Below the pieces are notes generated by a model. That model saw only the letters and a program-made list of their open reading frames with translations, searched no databases and had not been told where the DNA came from. Shown here in pieces: positions 28,812 to 35,926 of a stretch of DNA of 36,742 nt (positions are counted from its first letter, which is position 1; each line of letters opens with the position of its first letter). The stretch lies in the IMG/VR virus record IMGVR_UViG_3300021956_000030, positions 1 to 36,742 of that record; one strand, 5' to 3'. This DNA is from a virus. The position numbers and the translations under genes were made by a program.

Positions 28812-29138
28812 TCAGTCGATGGTCGTGTCACATTCCGTAACAGTCAGGTTGCGGCGTGCCTGGCGGACCTGGGTGGTCGCTCGGCACAGTGCCGTCCGAT
28901 CGACTTCCTCGATGTGCTGCAGCGTCACATCGATCGGCACGCGCAAGACCGGCTTACTCCCGCCTCCGCCGATCGCGGACCATCCCACCGCAAAGTCCGG
29001 CACGACAATCTCAACGCTGAACCATGCGTTGCCGCAGTCTTGGCACACACGCTTCCGCACGGTCTGGGTGGCGCTCCGGCTGTTGACGGACGGCGTTCGG
29101 GTCTTTGTGCTCTGGCATCGCTTGCATTGCATTGGCAT
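28812..29138 (-). CDS. Zinc-ribbon protein, NrdR-like N-terminus
   Basis: 108 aa from ATG 29138; a second ATG is two codons in. Cys5, Cys8, Cys32 and Cys35 make a CxxC-x23-CxxC zinc ribbon (MQCKRCQST...VRKRVCQDCGNAWFSVE). The spacing and the basic stretch before the second pair resemble the ribbon of NrdR, the repressor of ribonucleotide reductase, and also phage Ogr-type activators. NrdR's ATP-cone is absent; instead there are about 70 residues of unknown kind (PVLRVPIDVTLQHIEEVD...). A DNA-binding regulator is likely, target unknown. Confidence 0.68.
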   Translation of the reverse strand: MPMQCKRCQSTKTRTPSVNSRSATQTVRKRVCQDCGNAWFSVEIVVPDFAVGWSAIGGGGSKPVLRVPIDVTLQHIEEVDRTALCRATTQVRQARRNLTVTECDTTID

Positions 29139-29162
29139 GATGAGGCGGTGCGCCCCGGGCTG

Positions 29163-29360
29163 ATGAACTTCGGTGAATGGATGGCGGTGGAAATGCCCCT
29201 TGAGAAGCAGTTCCAACTGGAAACGGAAGTGAAGCGGCTGGAGCGTGGCGGAGAGATCGGCCAGCTTGCCGGCCAACTTCTCCGCCAGTGCTACTACCAG
29301 CAGGATCTGCTCCAGTCGGCCGTCAACGAGATCGCCCGGCTGGAGCTTCAGCTGATGTGA
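29163..29360 (+). CDS. Small helical protein on opposite strand
   Basis: 65 aa from ATG 29163. NFGEWMAVEMPLEKQFQLETEVKRLERGGEIGQLAGQLLRQCYYQQDLLQSAVNEIARLELQLM, cited by its ends, is almost entirely helix with heptad-like spacing. The (N)FxEWMAxEMPLEKQFQLExExxxLE start is one I recall from cyanophage proteins of unknown function. It is a single + strand gene in a - strand block, starting 25 bp from the divergent zinc-ribbon gene and ending 1 bp from the convergent SSB-like gene. Confidence 0.72.
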   Translation: MNFGEWMAVEMPLEKQFQLETEVKRLERGGEIGQLAGQLLRQCYYQQDLLQSAVNEIARLELQLM

Positions 29361-29741
29361 TCAGAACAGGTCGGCGTCGGTGACATCAAGCACCACGCCT
29401 CCGGTTGCCTGAGCCAAGCTGGCTGCAGCAGCAGGGACAGCCTGCGCATCCTCGATCGCCTTCTGGACTTTGTAGTCCGGCTTTGCGACAATGCTCAGAT
29501 ACTTCACCCCGCTGTTGGCAGTCTTTGCCCAGCCGCTGAGCCGCACCGGGATCTCTTGCCGATCACCCTGTGGGACCGCGTTCATCAGGTACTGCGCCAG
29601 CGCATACGCCTGGTCAGCCGGCACGTTCAGCACGCCGTCGAACTCTGGGTAATTCTTCCCGGCTTCATACTTGTCGCCCATCCGTTTTTGCCAGTCGGCT
29701 GCGGTTTGCTTGAACAGGGCACCATTCACGCTGAAGGTCAT
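29361..29741 (-). CDS. Possible single-strand DNA-binding protein
   Basis: 126 aa. An alpha/beta N-terminus (TFSVNGALFKQTAADWQKRMGDKYEAGKNYPEFDGVLNVPADQAYALAQYLMNAV, cited by its ends) precedes strands (QEIPVRLSGWAKTANSGVKYLSIVAKPD), a linker, and an acidic end DVTDADLF. An acidic tip finishing in Phe is the hallmark by which SSB-type proteins recruit partners. It is the last gene of the operon with RecT and an exonuclease, where phages often carry an SSB. No full OB-fold signature is evident, so the assignment is inference. Confidence 0.55.
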   Translation of the reverse strand: MTFSVNGALFKQTAADWQKRMGDKYEAGKNYPEFDGVLNVPADQAYALAQYLMNAVPQGDRQEIPVRLSGWAKTANSGVKYLSIVAKPDYKVQKAIEDAQAVPAAAASLAQATGGVVLDVTDADLF

Positions 29742-29968
29742 TGTCTGGGTTGAGTAGGTGGGTGGTTGGGCATCCCGCGCAGGTTACGCAGCTCATAGGC
29801 TTCGACCTCCGCAACGGGATATAGGACGCGGCCGCCGATCTTTACAAATCGCGGTCCGCGATTCTGGCTGCGCCAGTTGTCAAGCGTGCTGAGGGTGACG
29901 ACACCGCGCCACCGCTCCGCCAATTCCCTCGGCTGGAGATACCCAGCCTCAGAAGATTTCGTCATCAT
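29738..29968 (-). CDS. Helix-turn-helix protein, excisionase candidate
   Basis: 76 aa; ATGs at 29968 and 29965 are both possible starts. LQPRELAERWRGVVTLSTLDNWRSQNRGPRFVKIGGRVLYPVAEVEAYEL, cited by its ends, is the MerR-like winged helix found in AlpA and many excisionases (LAERW...TLxxWR....GPxFVKIGxRVxYPxxEVxAxE). It overlaps RecT by 20 bp and the SSB-like gene by ATGA. It could direct excision by Int or regulate early genes. No other Xis candidate is visible. Confidence 0.7.
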   Translation of the reverse strand: MMTKSSEAGYLQPRELAERWRGVVTLSTLDNWRSQNRGPRFVKIGGRVLYPVAEVEAYELRNLRGMPNHPPTQPRQ

Positions 29969-30620
29969 GCGTCTGCTCCCTCTCCTGTTTTGTCGCCGGT
30001 TGGGCGATCTTCTGGTTCAACTCTTCCACGGTGGTTTTTGGTGCCTCGGTGATGTCCACCGGCTCAATGTCGATCACTTCCTCCTGAGTCTGGATGCCGA
30101 CCAGCAGCTCGGGGATGTACAGGCGCCCCCAGAAGGCCGCGGCCCGATACCTGATCATCAGATCCGGCATGGTTGCCCACTTGCTGCCGGCCTTGGTTGC
30201 CCAGCCTTCACGCTTTGCCATGGCCATCGTCACCTCAGGGCCGCGCAGTTCCTCACCAGTGCGGATCTCGGTTGCCACCGCGGTGCAGGCCAGCGTGTCA
30301 CCCTTGCCGGTGATGTCATATCGCAGCGGGCTGAAGCGGCCGCAGCCGTTGATCAGACCGATGATGAACTGGCTGGACCAGCTCGGGCGACCGTGGATGA
30401 TATGCAGGTTTTGCATCACCATCAGCGGGTCCATGCCCATTCGGCGGCTGATGTTCAGCGCCACCAAGCAGTTGGCGTACCCCGCCTGCCCCTGGAACTG
30501 CTGGGGAATGAGCGTGCTGCTAGCCAGCGCCTTGGCGATCCGTTGAGCTTCCTCGAATGCCTGGATCCCCGAGAACACGCCGGGCTGGATGGTCGTCAGT
30601 GCGGTGGATTGGTCGGTCAT
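29949..30620 (-). CDS. recT: RecT-like single-strand annealing protein
   Basis: 223 aa. It anneals complementary single strands during phage recombination. The RecT pattern is seen in FEEAQRIAKALASSTLIPQQFQGQAGYANCLVALNISRRMGMDPLMVMQNLHIIHGRPSWSSQF (residues about 21-85, cited by its ends) and in MPDLMIRYRAAAFWGRLYIPELL (about 150-172). The C-terminus ends DDEIF, acidic with a terminal Phe, much like the neighbouring SSB-like protein. The stop of the exonuclease overlaps its start (TGATG), as expected for a RecE/RecT-type pair. Confidence 0.92.
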   Translation of the reverse strand: MTDQSTALTTIQPGVFSGIQAFEEAQRIAKALASSTLIPQQFQGQAGYANCLVALNISRRMGMDPLMVMQNLHIIHGRPSWSSQFIIGLINGCGRFSPLRYDITGKGDTLACTAVATEIRTGEELRGPEVTMAMAKREGWATKAGSKWATMPDLMIRYRAAAFWGRLYIPELLVGIQTQEEVIDIEPVDITEAPKTTVEELNQKIAQPATKQEREQTHDDEIF

Positions 30621-31498
30621 CAGTAGGTCTCGATTTCGGTGATGGTGGGCATGGTGCCGTCAGCTTTGGGCCGCATCCATGCAGGCAGGCTGATGGGCTC
30701 AATCTGGTCGCTGTAGCCAGGCCAGGCATCGGCGGCTTTGCAGACCGCCAAGGTGTCAAGATCCAGCCGTGCCTGCTTTGCACCGGCGTCGATCATCTCC
30801 GCGTCAGCGGCGTAAACGGCGACAGCGTGCGGGGCACGTTTCTCGACACAAACGAACAGGAACTGTTCTGGCCGGCGGCCGGTGGCGCGCTCAACGCCGT
30901 CCAGATACCAGGCCGCTTGCACGTGGTACCGAAAATTTGCGATCGACTTGCGGAACCCTGCCGGGCTTGCGTCCTCTGTGGTCTTCAGGTCCACGATCAG
31001 CCTGCCATCCGTAGTCAGCCAGTCCGGCCGGCATTTGCATTGGAGCCCGGTGGCCGCATCGTGCCACATCCATGTCGTCTCTGCTGCTCCGGGCAACTGG
31101 AGCAGCATCGCTGCCGCTGGGTGGTTCCGCACCGCACGGCCCATGGCCAGCACCAGGTCGGCGTCGTTGCGGCTGATCACCGTGCGGCCTGCAGCATCGG
31201 CCTCAAAGGCTGCCCATGCTTCCTTGCCGGCCTTGGTGCGCCGATCGATCGCCTCAGGGCCTGCGATGTAGCGCGCGCCCCATTCGCCGGGTTCAAGGAT
31301 GTGAGTGTGAACCGCGGTGCCCAGCAGCATGGCAGGCGTCGGCTCAGGCTCGACCCGTTTCGGATCCACATAGCGGGCCCAGTAATGCAGCGGGCTGCGC
31401 GCCACCAGGTCGAGATGGCTCTTCGAGACCGCCGCGTGGCGGTGATATTCGGTGTTGTCCAGTGGATCCCATTCATCAGGGCTCTCAGAACTTACCAT
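30620..31498 (-). CDS. PD-(D/E)XK exonuclease (RecE/YqaJ-like)
   Basis: 292 aa from ATG 31498, with GGAAGGGG 9 nt upstream; an open frame continues upstream to 31630 but would cross the divergent promoter region. It degrades one strand at DNA ends to give substrate for RecT. The nuclease core is visible: GTAVHTHILEPGEW (motif I helix), CKCRPDWL with the catalytic Asp, IVDLKTTEDA with the D-x-K, and FRYHVQAAWYLDG with Gln-x3-Tyr. The layout fits the DUF3799/PDDEXK type. It is first in the - strand recombination operon, and its stop overlaps the recT start. Confidence 0.92.
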   Translation of the reverse strand: MVSSESPDEWDPLDNTEYHRHAAVSKSHLDLVARSPLHYWARYVDPKRVEPEPTPAMLLGTAVHTHILEPGEWGARYIAGPEAIDRRTKAGKEAWAAFEADAAGRTVISRNDADLVLAMGRAVRNHPAAAMLLQLPGAAETTWMWHDAATGLQCKCRPDWLTTDGRLIVDLKTTEDASPAGFRKSIANFRYHVQAAWYLDGVERATGRRPEQFLFVCVEKRAPHAVAVYAADAEMIDAGAKQARLDLDTLAVCKAADAWPGYSDQIEPISLPAWMRPKADGTMPTITEIETY

Positions 31499-31600
31499 CG
31501 GCTCATTCCCCTTCCTGCTTTTTCCCGCTAACCCACTGATTTTATTTGGCTTTCCGGTCTCTGACTCGGATACCACTAAGCCAGTCGCGGGTCTAGTCCT
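31499..31600. promoter_or_regulatory. Divergent control region of the early operons
   Basis: 102 bp between the starts of the exonuclease (-) and helicase (+) genes. It is more AT-rich than its surroundings, with TAAAAT on the - strand (within 31535-31550) as a -10 candidate. It must hold promoters for both operons unless transcription enters from elsewhere. No clear repeats or operators were seen. Confidence 0.4.
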
Positions 31601-32971
31601 ATGAGTCTCACTCTCCGTACCTATCAGCACCGGGCCATCTCAGACCTTCGCCTCGCCTTCCGCGACGGTTTTCGCGCCCCCCTGCTCGTCATGCCGACCG
31701 GTGCCGGCAAAACGATCGTCATGGCCGAGATCATGCGAACCCTCGCCGATCGCGGCCGCAGCGCCATGGTGCTGGTCCATCGCCGAGAGCTGATCGCCCA
31801 GACCGCCGCAAAGCTGCAGCTGGCAGGCGTCAAGCACGGCATCATCGCCGCCGGTGTCGCAGAGACCCCCGCGTCTGTTCAGATCGCATCCGTACAAACG
31901 CTTGCGCGCCGGCTGGAGCGTGTCACCACGACCCCGGATCTGATCCTGATTGATGAGGCGCACCACGCCACCGCAGGCAGCTGGAGCGCCGTACTGGCCC
32001 ACTGGCCTGACGCCTTCCGCCTTGGAGTCACCGCCACACCCGCTCGATTGGATGGCCGCGGCCTATCTGCGGTCTTCGACCGCCTTGTTCTTGGCCCGTC
32101 TGTCGCGGACCTGATTTTTCTTGGCCATCTCAGCCAAACCCGCATCTACGCCCCGACCGTGCGGGCGGATCTTTCAGGTATGCAAAAACGTGCAGGTGAC
32201 TATGCCATTGGCGATGCTGCCAGCCGCATGGATCGGCCCACAGTCACCGGTGACGCCATCGATCACTACCAACGCTTGGCCGCCAATCAGCGCGCGATCG
32301 TGTTTTGCTGCACAGTTCAACACGCCGAAAATGTCGCCGCGTCATTCCGTGCAGCTGGCATCCCTGCCGCCACCCTGCTCGGGCAATCACGCAATCGCGA
32401 TCAGACCGTGGCTGATTTCGCGGCCGGTGACCTGCAGGTGCTGGTGACGGTTGACGTGGTCTCAGAGGGTTTCGACATCCCTGCCGCAGGTTGCGCCATC
32501 CTGCTTCGACCCACCGCCAGCCTCGGCCTTTACCTTCAGCAGGTCGGCCGTGTGCTCAGGCCAGCGCCAGGCAAGACGCAAGCCGTCATCCTTGATCACG
32601 TCGGCAACGTCCACCGCCACGGGTTCCCCGATGATCCGCGGGACTGGACCCTGGAGGATGGCATCCGCAAGACCCGCGGCGCCGGTGACGCTGCTCCATC
32701 GGTGCGGACCTGCCCCAGCTGCTATGCCGCGTTCAAGCCGGCGCCTGAGTGCCCGGTGTGCGGTGCAGCGTGTGCGCCGTCGCCCCGGGAGCTGAAGCAG
32801 GTGGAGGGTGAGCTGCAGGAGCTGAAGCGGGAGGGCATCCGCCAGCGTGTTGCCGAACGGAAGAAGGCCCGCACCTTTGAGGAACTGATCAAAGTCGGCA
32901 TCGCCCGCGGCATGAAGAACCCCGCCGGCTGGGCTCGGCACGTTTACTTTGCCCGGCAGCAGCGCCCGTGA
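31601..32971 (+). CDS. SF2 helicase, RadD-like
   Basis: 456 aa. A DEAD/DEAH-box helicase that unwinds DNA or remodels replication or recombination intermediates. Motif I MPTGAGKT (31-38), Ia VHRRELIAQ, II DEAH (118-121), III TATP (144-147), V TVDVVSEGFDIP and VI QQVGRVLRP are all present. The C-terminal region has a four-Cys zinc site (CPSC...CPVC, about residues 365-390) followed by a charged helix. Architecture is close to bacterial RadD. It is first in the + strand replication operon and overlaps the VRR-NUC gene by GTGA. Confidence 0.92.
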   Translation: MSLTLRTYQHRAISDLRLAFRDGFRAPLLVMPTGAGKTIVMAEIMRTLADRGRSAMVLVHRRELIAQTAAKLQLAGVKHGIIAAGVAETPASVQIASVQTLARRLERVTTTPDLILIDEAHHATAGSWSAVLAHWPDAFRLGVTATPARLDGRGLSAVFDRLVLGPSVADLIFLGHLSQTRIYAPTVRADLSGMQKRAGDYAIGDAASRMDRPTVTGDAIDHYQRLAANQRAIVFCCTVQHAENVAASFRAAGIPAATLLGQSRNRDQTVADFAAGDLQVLVTVDVVSEGFDIPAAGCAILLRPTASLGLYLQQVGRVLRPAPGKTQAVILDHVGNVHRHGFPDDPRDWTLEDGIRKTRGAGDAAPSVRTCPSCYAAFKPAPECPVCGAACAPSPRELKQVEGELQELKREGIRQRVAERKKARTFEELIKVGIARGMKNPAGWARHVYFARQQRP

Positions 32972-33360
32972 TCGTGCCCAACGCCGAGACCAACCTCCAG
33001 CAGCAGATCCGCTTGGCGGTTGGCACGCGGCCTGATGCGCGGCTGTTTCGGAACCAATGCGGTGCCCTCCCCGATCCTCGCACCGGCCGCCTGGTCACCT
33101 TCGGCCTGGCGCGCGGCTCAGCTGATCTGATTGGCTGGCGCACCGTGGTGGTCACCCCCGACATGGTTGGCCAGCGCCTGGCCGTGTTCACCTCGATCGA
33201 GATCAAGACCCCCACTGGCCGGCTACGGCCCGAGCAGCAGGCATGGCTTGGCGTAGTCCGAGGTGCTGGTGGCATCGCTGCTGTCGCTCGGTCTGTTGCA
33301 GATGCCGAAGCGGCACTGTCCAACCTGCCAACCTGTTCCCTAAACTCCGAGAGCGCATAG
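32968..33360 (+). CDS. VRR-NUC nuclease
   Basis: 130 aa, GTG start overlapping the helicase stop. The VRR-NUC fold is a small PD-(D/E)XK nuclease, often a Holliday-junction or flap resolvase in phages. Motifs: N-terminal E-x3-LQQQIRLAV, FRNQCGAL, GxxxGSADLIGW (the catalytic Asp), and TSIEIKTPTGRLRPEQQAWL with E-x-K. The conserved Gln in RPEQQAWL is present. Seven bases separate it from the primase-helicase gene. Location between a helicase and a primase fits processing of replication intermediates. Confidence 0.92.
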   Translation: MIVPNAETNLQQQIRLAVGTRPDARLFRNQCGALPDPRTGRLVTFGLARGSADLIGWRTVVVTPDMVGQRLAVFTSIEIKTPTGRLRPEQQAWLGVVRGAGGIAAVARSVADAEAALSNLPTCSLNSESA

Positions 33361-33367
33361 GCCATGC

Positions 33368-35413
33368 ATGACCACCCCACCACTCATCGATCACCTTGAC
33401 CTGCTCCCCGATCACTGGGGCCTGGTCGCAGTCGGCAACGACAAGCGCCCATACCAGCCCGAGTGGCAGAAGCACCCCCTCACCAAAGACCAGCTCGCCA
33501 CCGAGATCCACGCCGGCCGTGCCGTAGCCGTTGGCGTCGTCGCTGGTCCGCAGTCCGGCGGCCTGCTGTTTGTCGATCACGATGGTCTCGGCGCCTCCGA
33601 GGTGCTGGAGCAGATCGGCGCACCCCTGCGCGAGTTACCTAAGTCATGGGCCGTCACATCCGGCCGTGATGGCCGGCTTCAGATCATCTATCAGGTGCCC
33701 GAACCCTTCTGGGCCACCATCAAGACCACCAAGCTCCGCAGCTCGATCAAAGGCGAGCAGCTGGAACTGCGCTGGGCTGGCTGTCAGTCCGTCGTCGCAG
33801 GCGCTCACCCGATCACCGGCGCATACCGCTGGATCAAGGGCCGTAGCCCGGGCGATCTCCCCCTTGCCGAGGCGCCGTCGTTGTTGCTCCAGCAGATGCA
33901 ACGGCATCAACCTGAGCCGACACCTTTGCTCCGACTCCCAGAGCCAGACAGTCAACGCGCGCGTGATTTTCTTAGCCGCATCCCTGCCGCTGATGCCGAC
34001 GATTACGACACCTGGGTCAAGGTCGGAATGGCGCTGCACAGCGTCGGCGACGACAGCCTGTTGCAGGACTGGATCCACTGGTCAGCCGCCTCAGGCAAGT
34101 TCGAGCCCGGCGTCTGCGATGCGAAGTGGAAGACCTTCAACGCCTCAACCGGTGGCGTCAGCCTTGGCACCCTCGCGCACATGGCCGGCCATGAAAAAAG
34201 CCGCCCGGTCACCACATCCGAGCGGCAGTCGCAGCCATCCCCACCACAGGGACACGAGAAGCCTACTGCCAGGCCCGACAAGCTGCTGAAGCTGGAGTCC
34301 GACGAACTGCTCAGGCTGCTGCGCCAGCAGCTCGGGCAGAGCCTCCGCTGGAACATTTTCACCAAGGCGATCGAGCTGGATCAGAAGCCGATCGAGCACA
34401 TTGAGCACTTCTACCTCACGCTCTCGCAGCAGGGCGTCAAGGTCACCAAGGACCTGGCCGCCGATGCCGTCCATGTCGTTGCGCTGGAGAACCCTTACGA
34501 CCCGGTCCGCGAATACTTGGAGCACGTCGCCGATCACGTGCCACCGGCGCCGATCGACCACCTTTCAACGGCCTATCTCCGTCCCACCGACCAGCCCGGC
34601 AGCCTCTACGACGCCATGCTCAAGGCCACTCTCATCGCCGCCGTCCGGCGCGTCTTCGAGCCCGGCTGCAAGCATGACTCGGCCTGCGTCCTGATGGGGC
34701 CGCAGGGCTGCGGCAAGTCCACCTTCTGGCGCAACCTTGGCGGCCTCTGGTTCAGCGATGCACTCCGCGACATCGGCAGCAAAGATGACCTCATGGTGCT
34801 GCACCGCAGCTGGATCATGGAGTGGGCCGAGCTGGATCACATCACCGGCCGGAAGCACGCCGGCCAGATCAAGGCGTTCCTCACCCAGCAGACCGATCTT
34901 TTCCGCGCGCCGTACCAGCGCACCACCGAGTCCTTCCCTCGGCGCTCGATCATCGTTGGCAGCACCAATCGAGACACCGGCTTCTTGGTAGATGACACCG
35001 GCAACCGGCGGTTCTGGGTCATCCCCGTCACGGCATCCCCGCATGTCCCCGTCGATGGCCTGCTTCTGGAGCGTGACGCCATTTGGAGCGCAGCCGTCGC
35101 CGCATATCGCGCAGGTGAGCCCAACCACCTCGGACGCGAACACGCCGAGCAGGTGGACCAGGAAAACGAGACCTACCTAGTGGACAGCCCCTGGCAGTCG
35201 GCGATCGAGGAATGGCTTAGCAGCCATCGCCAGACCCTCAGACCTATCACCAGCGAACTGTTGTTGACCGAGGCGATCGGCAAGCCGGTCGAGCGCCAGG
35301 GGCGTGCCGATCAGATGCAGGTGGCCTCGATCCTGCGCGGGTTGGGCTACGAAAAGAAGCGCGCATGGTTGGAAGGTCGGAACAAATGGGTGTTTGTCCA
35401 ACCTCCAAAATGA
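33368..35413 (+). CDS. Primase-polymerase / VirE-type helicase
   Basis: 681 aa. The main replication protein: primes and unwinds phage DNA. Residues about 10-175 form a bifunctional primase-polymerase domain, with metal-binding VDHDG (69-73) and QLELRW (131-136). Residues about 195-275 form a PriCT-2-like domain (RDFLSRIPAADADDYDTWVKVGMAL). Residues about 410-600 form a VirE/D5-like ATPase, with Walker A GPQGCGKS (444-451), a Walker B-like IMEWAELD (483-490), GSTNRDTGFL (531-540) and NRRFWVIPV (547-555). The same order occurs in many phage and satellite replication proteins. An initiator and origin are not visible; a structured, repeat-bearing gap follows. Confidence 0.92.
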   Translation: MTTPPLIDHLDLLPDHWGLVAVGNDKRPYQPEWQKHPLTKDQLATEIHAGRAVAVGVVAGPQSGGLLFVDHDGLGASEVLEQIGAPLRELPKSWAVTSGRDGRLQIIYQVPEPFWATIKTTKLRSSIKGEQLELRWAGCQSVVAGAHPITGAYRWIKGRSPGDLPLAEAPSLLLQQMQRHQPEPTPLLRLPEPDSQRARDFLSRIPAADADDYDTWVKVGMALHSVGDDSLLQDWIHWSAASGKFEPGVCDAKWKTFNASTGGVSLGTLAHMAGHEKSRPVTTSERQSQPSPPQGHEKPTARPDKLLKLESDELLRLLRQQLGQSLRWNIFTKAIELDQKPIEHIEHFYLTLSQQGVKVTKDLAADAVHVVALENPYDPVREYLEHVADHVPPAPIDHLSTAYLRPTDQPGSLYDAMLKATLIAAVRRVFEPGCKHDSACVLMGPQGCGKSTFWRNLGGLWFSDALRDIGSKDDLMVLHRSWIMEWAELDHITGRKHAGQIKAFLTQQTDLFRAPYQRTTESFPRRSIIVGSTNRDTGFLVDDTGNRRFWVIPVTASPHVPVDGLLLERDAIWSAAVAAYRAGEPNHLGREHAEQVDQENETYLVDSPWQSAIEEWLSSHRQTLRPITSELLLTEAIGKPVERQGRADQMQVASILRGLGYEKKRAWLEGRNKWVFVQPPK

Positions 35414-35420
35414 GGTTGGA
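35397..35420. terminator. Stem-loop at the end of the replication gene
   Basis: Perfect 9-bp inverted repeat (35397-35405/35412-35420, TCCAACCTC and GAGGTTGGA) with a 6-nt CAAAAT loop, spanning the stop codon. There is no T-run, so it would be a non-classical terminator or an RNA-stabilising hairpin. AACCT recurs at 35455, 35464 and 35472, and small hairpins TAACC/GGTTA (35471-35484) and TTAC/GTAA (35482-35493) overlap. The rest of 35421-35613 shows no gene. Confidence 0.5.
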
Positions 35421-35613
35421 AGGCCGAGAACCCAGCTGCTGCAGTGCTTCTGCTAACCTTACCAACCTACTAACCTAAGGGTTACTTTAGTAAAGGGAAG
35501 GGGCTGCACAGAAAAAGCAGCTATAGGGCCAAGGTGGGCGAGGTCGGCAGGTTGACAGGTGTCGCCGACGCCAAGGATTGGAGGTATGCTTACAACGTCT
35601 CTATCTTTCCGAC

Positions 35614-35865
35614 GTGACCAACTACCCAGTGATCTCGCATCAAGCTGTTTTGCTGCGCCGCAACCGCTACCCGAAGCTGGAATGGCCCGCCGATCGCCTT
35701 GCGGTGGGTGAGGCGTTCATCGTCCCCCTCTTTGATGGCACTGATCCAGATGGCCGCTCGGAGGCTTACCTTCGCGTTTTGGCCGACAAGCTCGGTCGGC
35801 GCCTCGGTCGCAAGTTCTCTTGCAACAAGCTGGACGACGGCCTTGCTGTCTCACGCATTGCCTGA
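35614..35865 (+). CDS. Small hypothetical protein
   Basis: 83 aa from GTG 35614; a TTG at 35578 would add 12 residues but its AAGGA is directly adjacent. TNYPVISHQAVLLRRNRYPKLEW...RLAVGEAFIVPLFDGTDPDGRSEAYLRVLADKLGRRLGRKFSCNKLDDGLAVSRI is cited in part. A beta-rich start is followed by a basic helix and FxCxKLDDGLAVxRI, a pattern in small cyanophage proteins, perhaps nucleic-acid-binding. It stands alone, with structured gaps on both sides. Function unknown. Confidence 0.6.
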   Translation: MTNYPVISHQAVLLRRNRYPKLEWPADRLAVGEAFIVPLFDGTDPDGRSEAYLRVLADKLGRRLGRKFSCNKLDDGLAVSRIA

Positions 35866-35886
35866 TTCCCGATAGCTCACGCATCT

Positions 35887-35914
35887 GGGATGGCGCTCAC
35901 CTCGGCGCCGTCCC
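35887..35914. terminator. Strong hairpin between the last two genes
   Basis: A 10-bp stem (35887-35896/35905-35914, GGGATGGCGC and GCGCCGTCCC, with one G-U pair) closes an 8-nt loop, 21 bp after one stop and 13 bp before the next ATG. It has no T-run. It could terminate the preceding gene or insulate the last one; a regulatory role at the ATG is also possible. Confidence 0.5.
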
Positions 35915-35926
35915 TACCCTTGGCCC

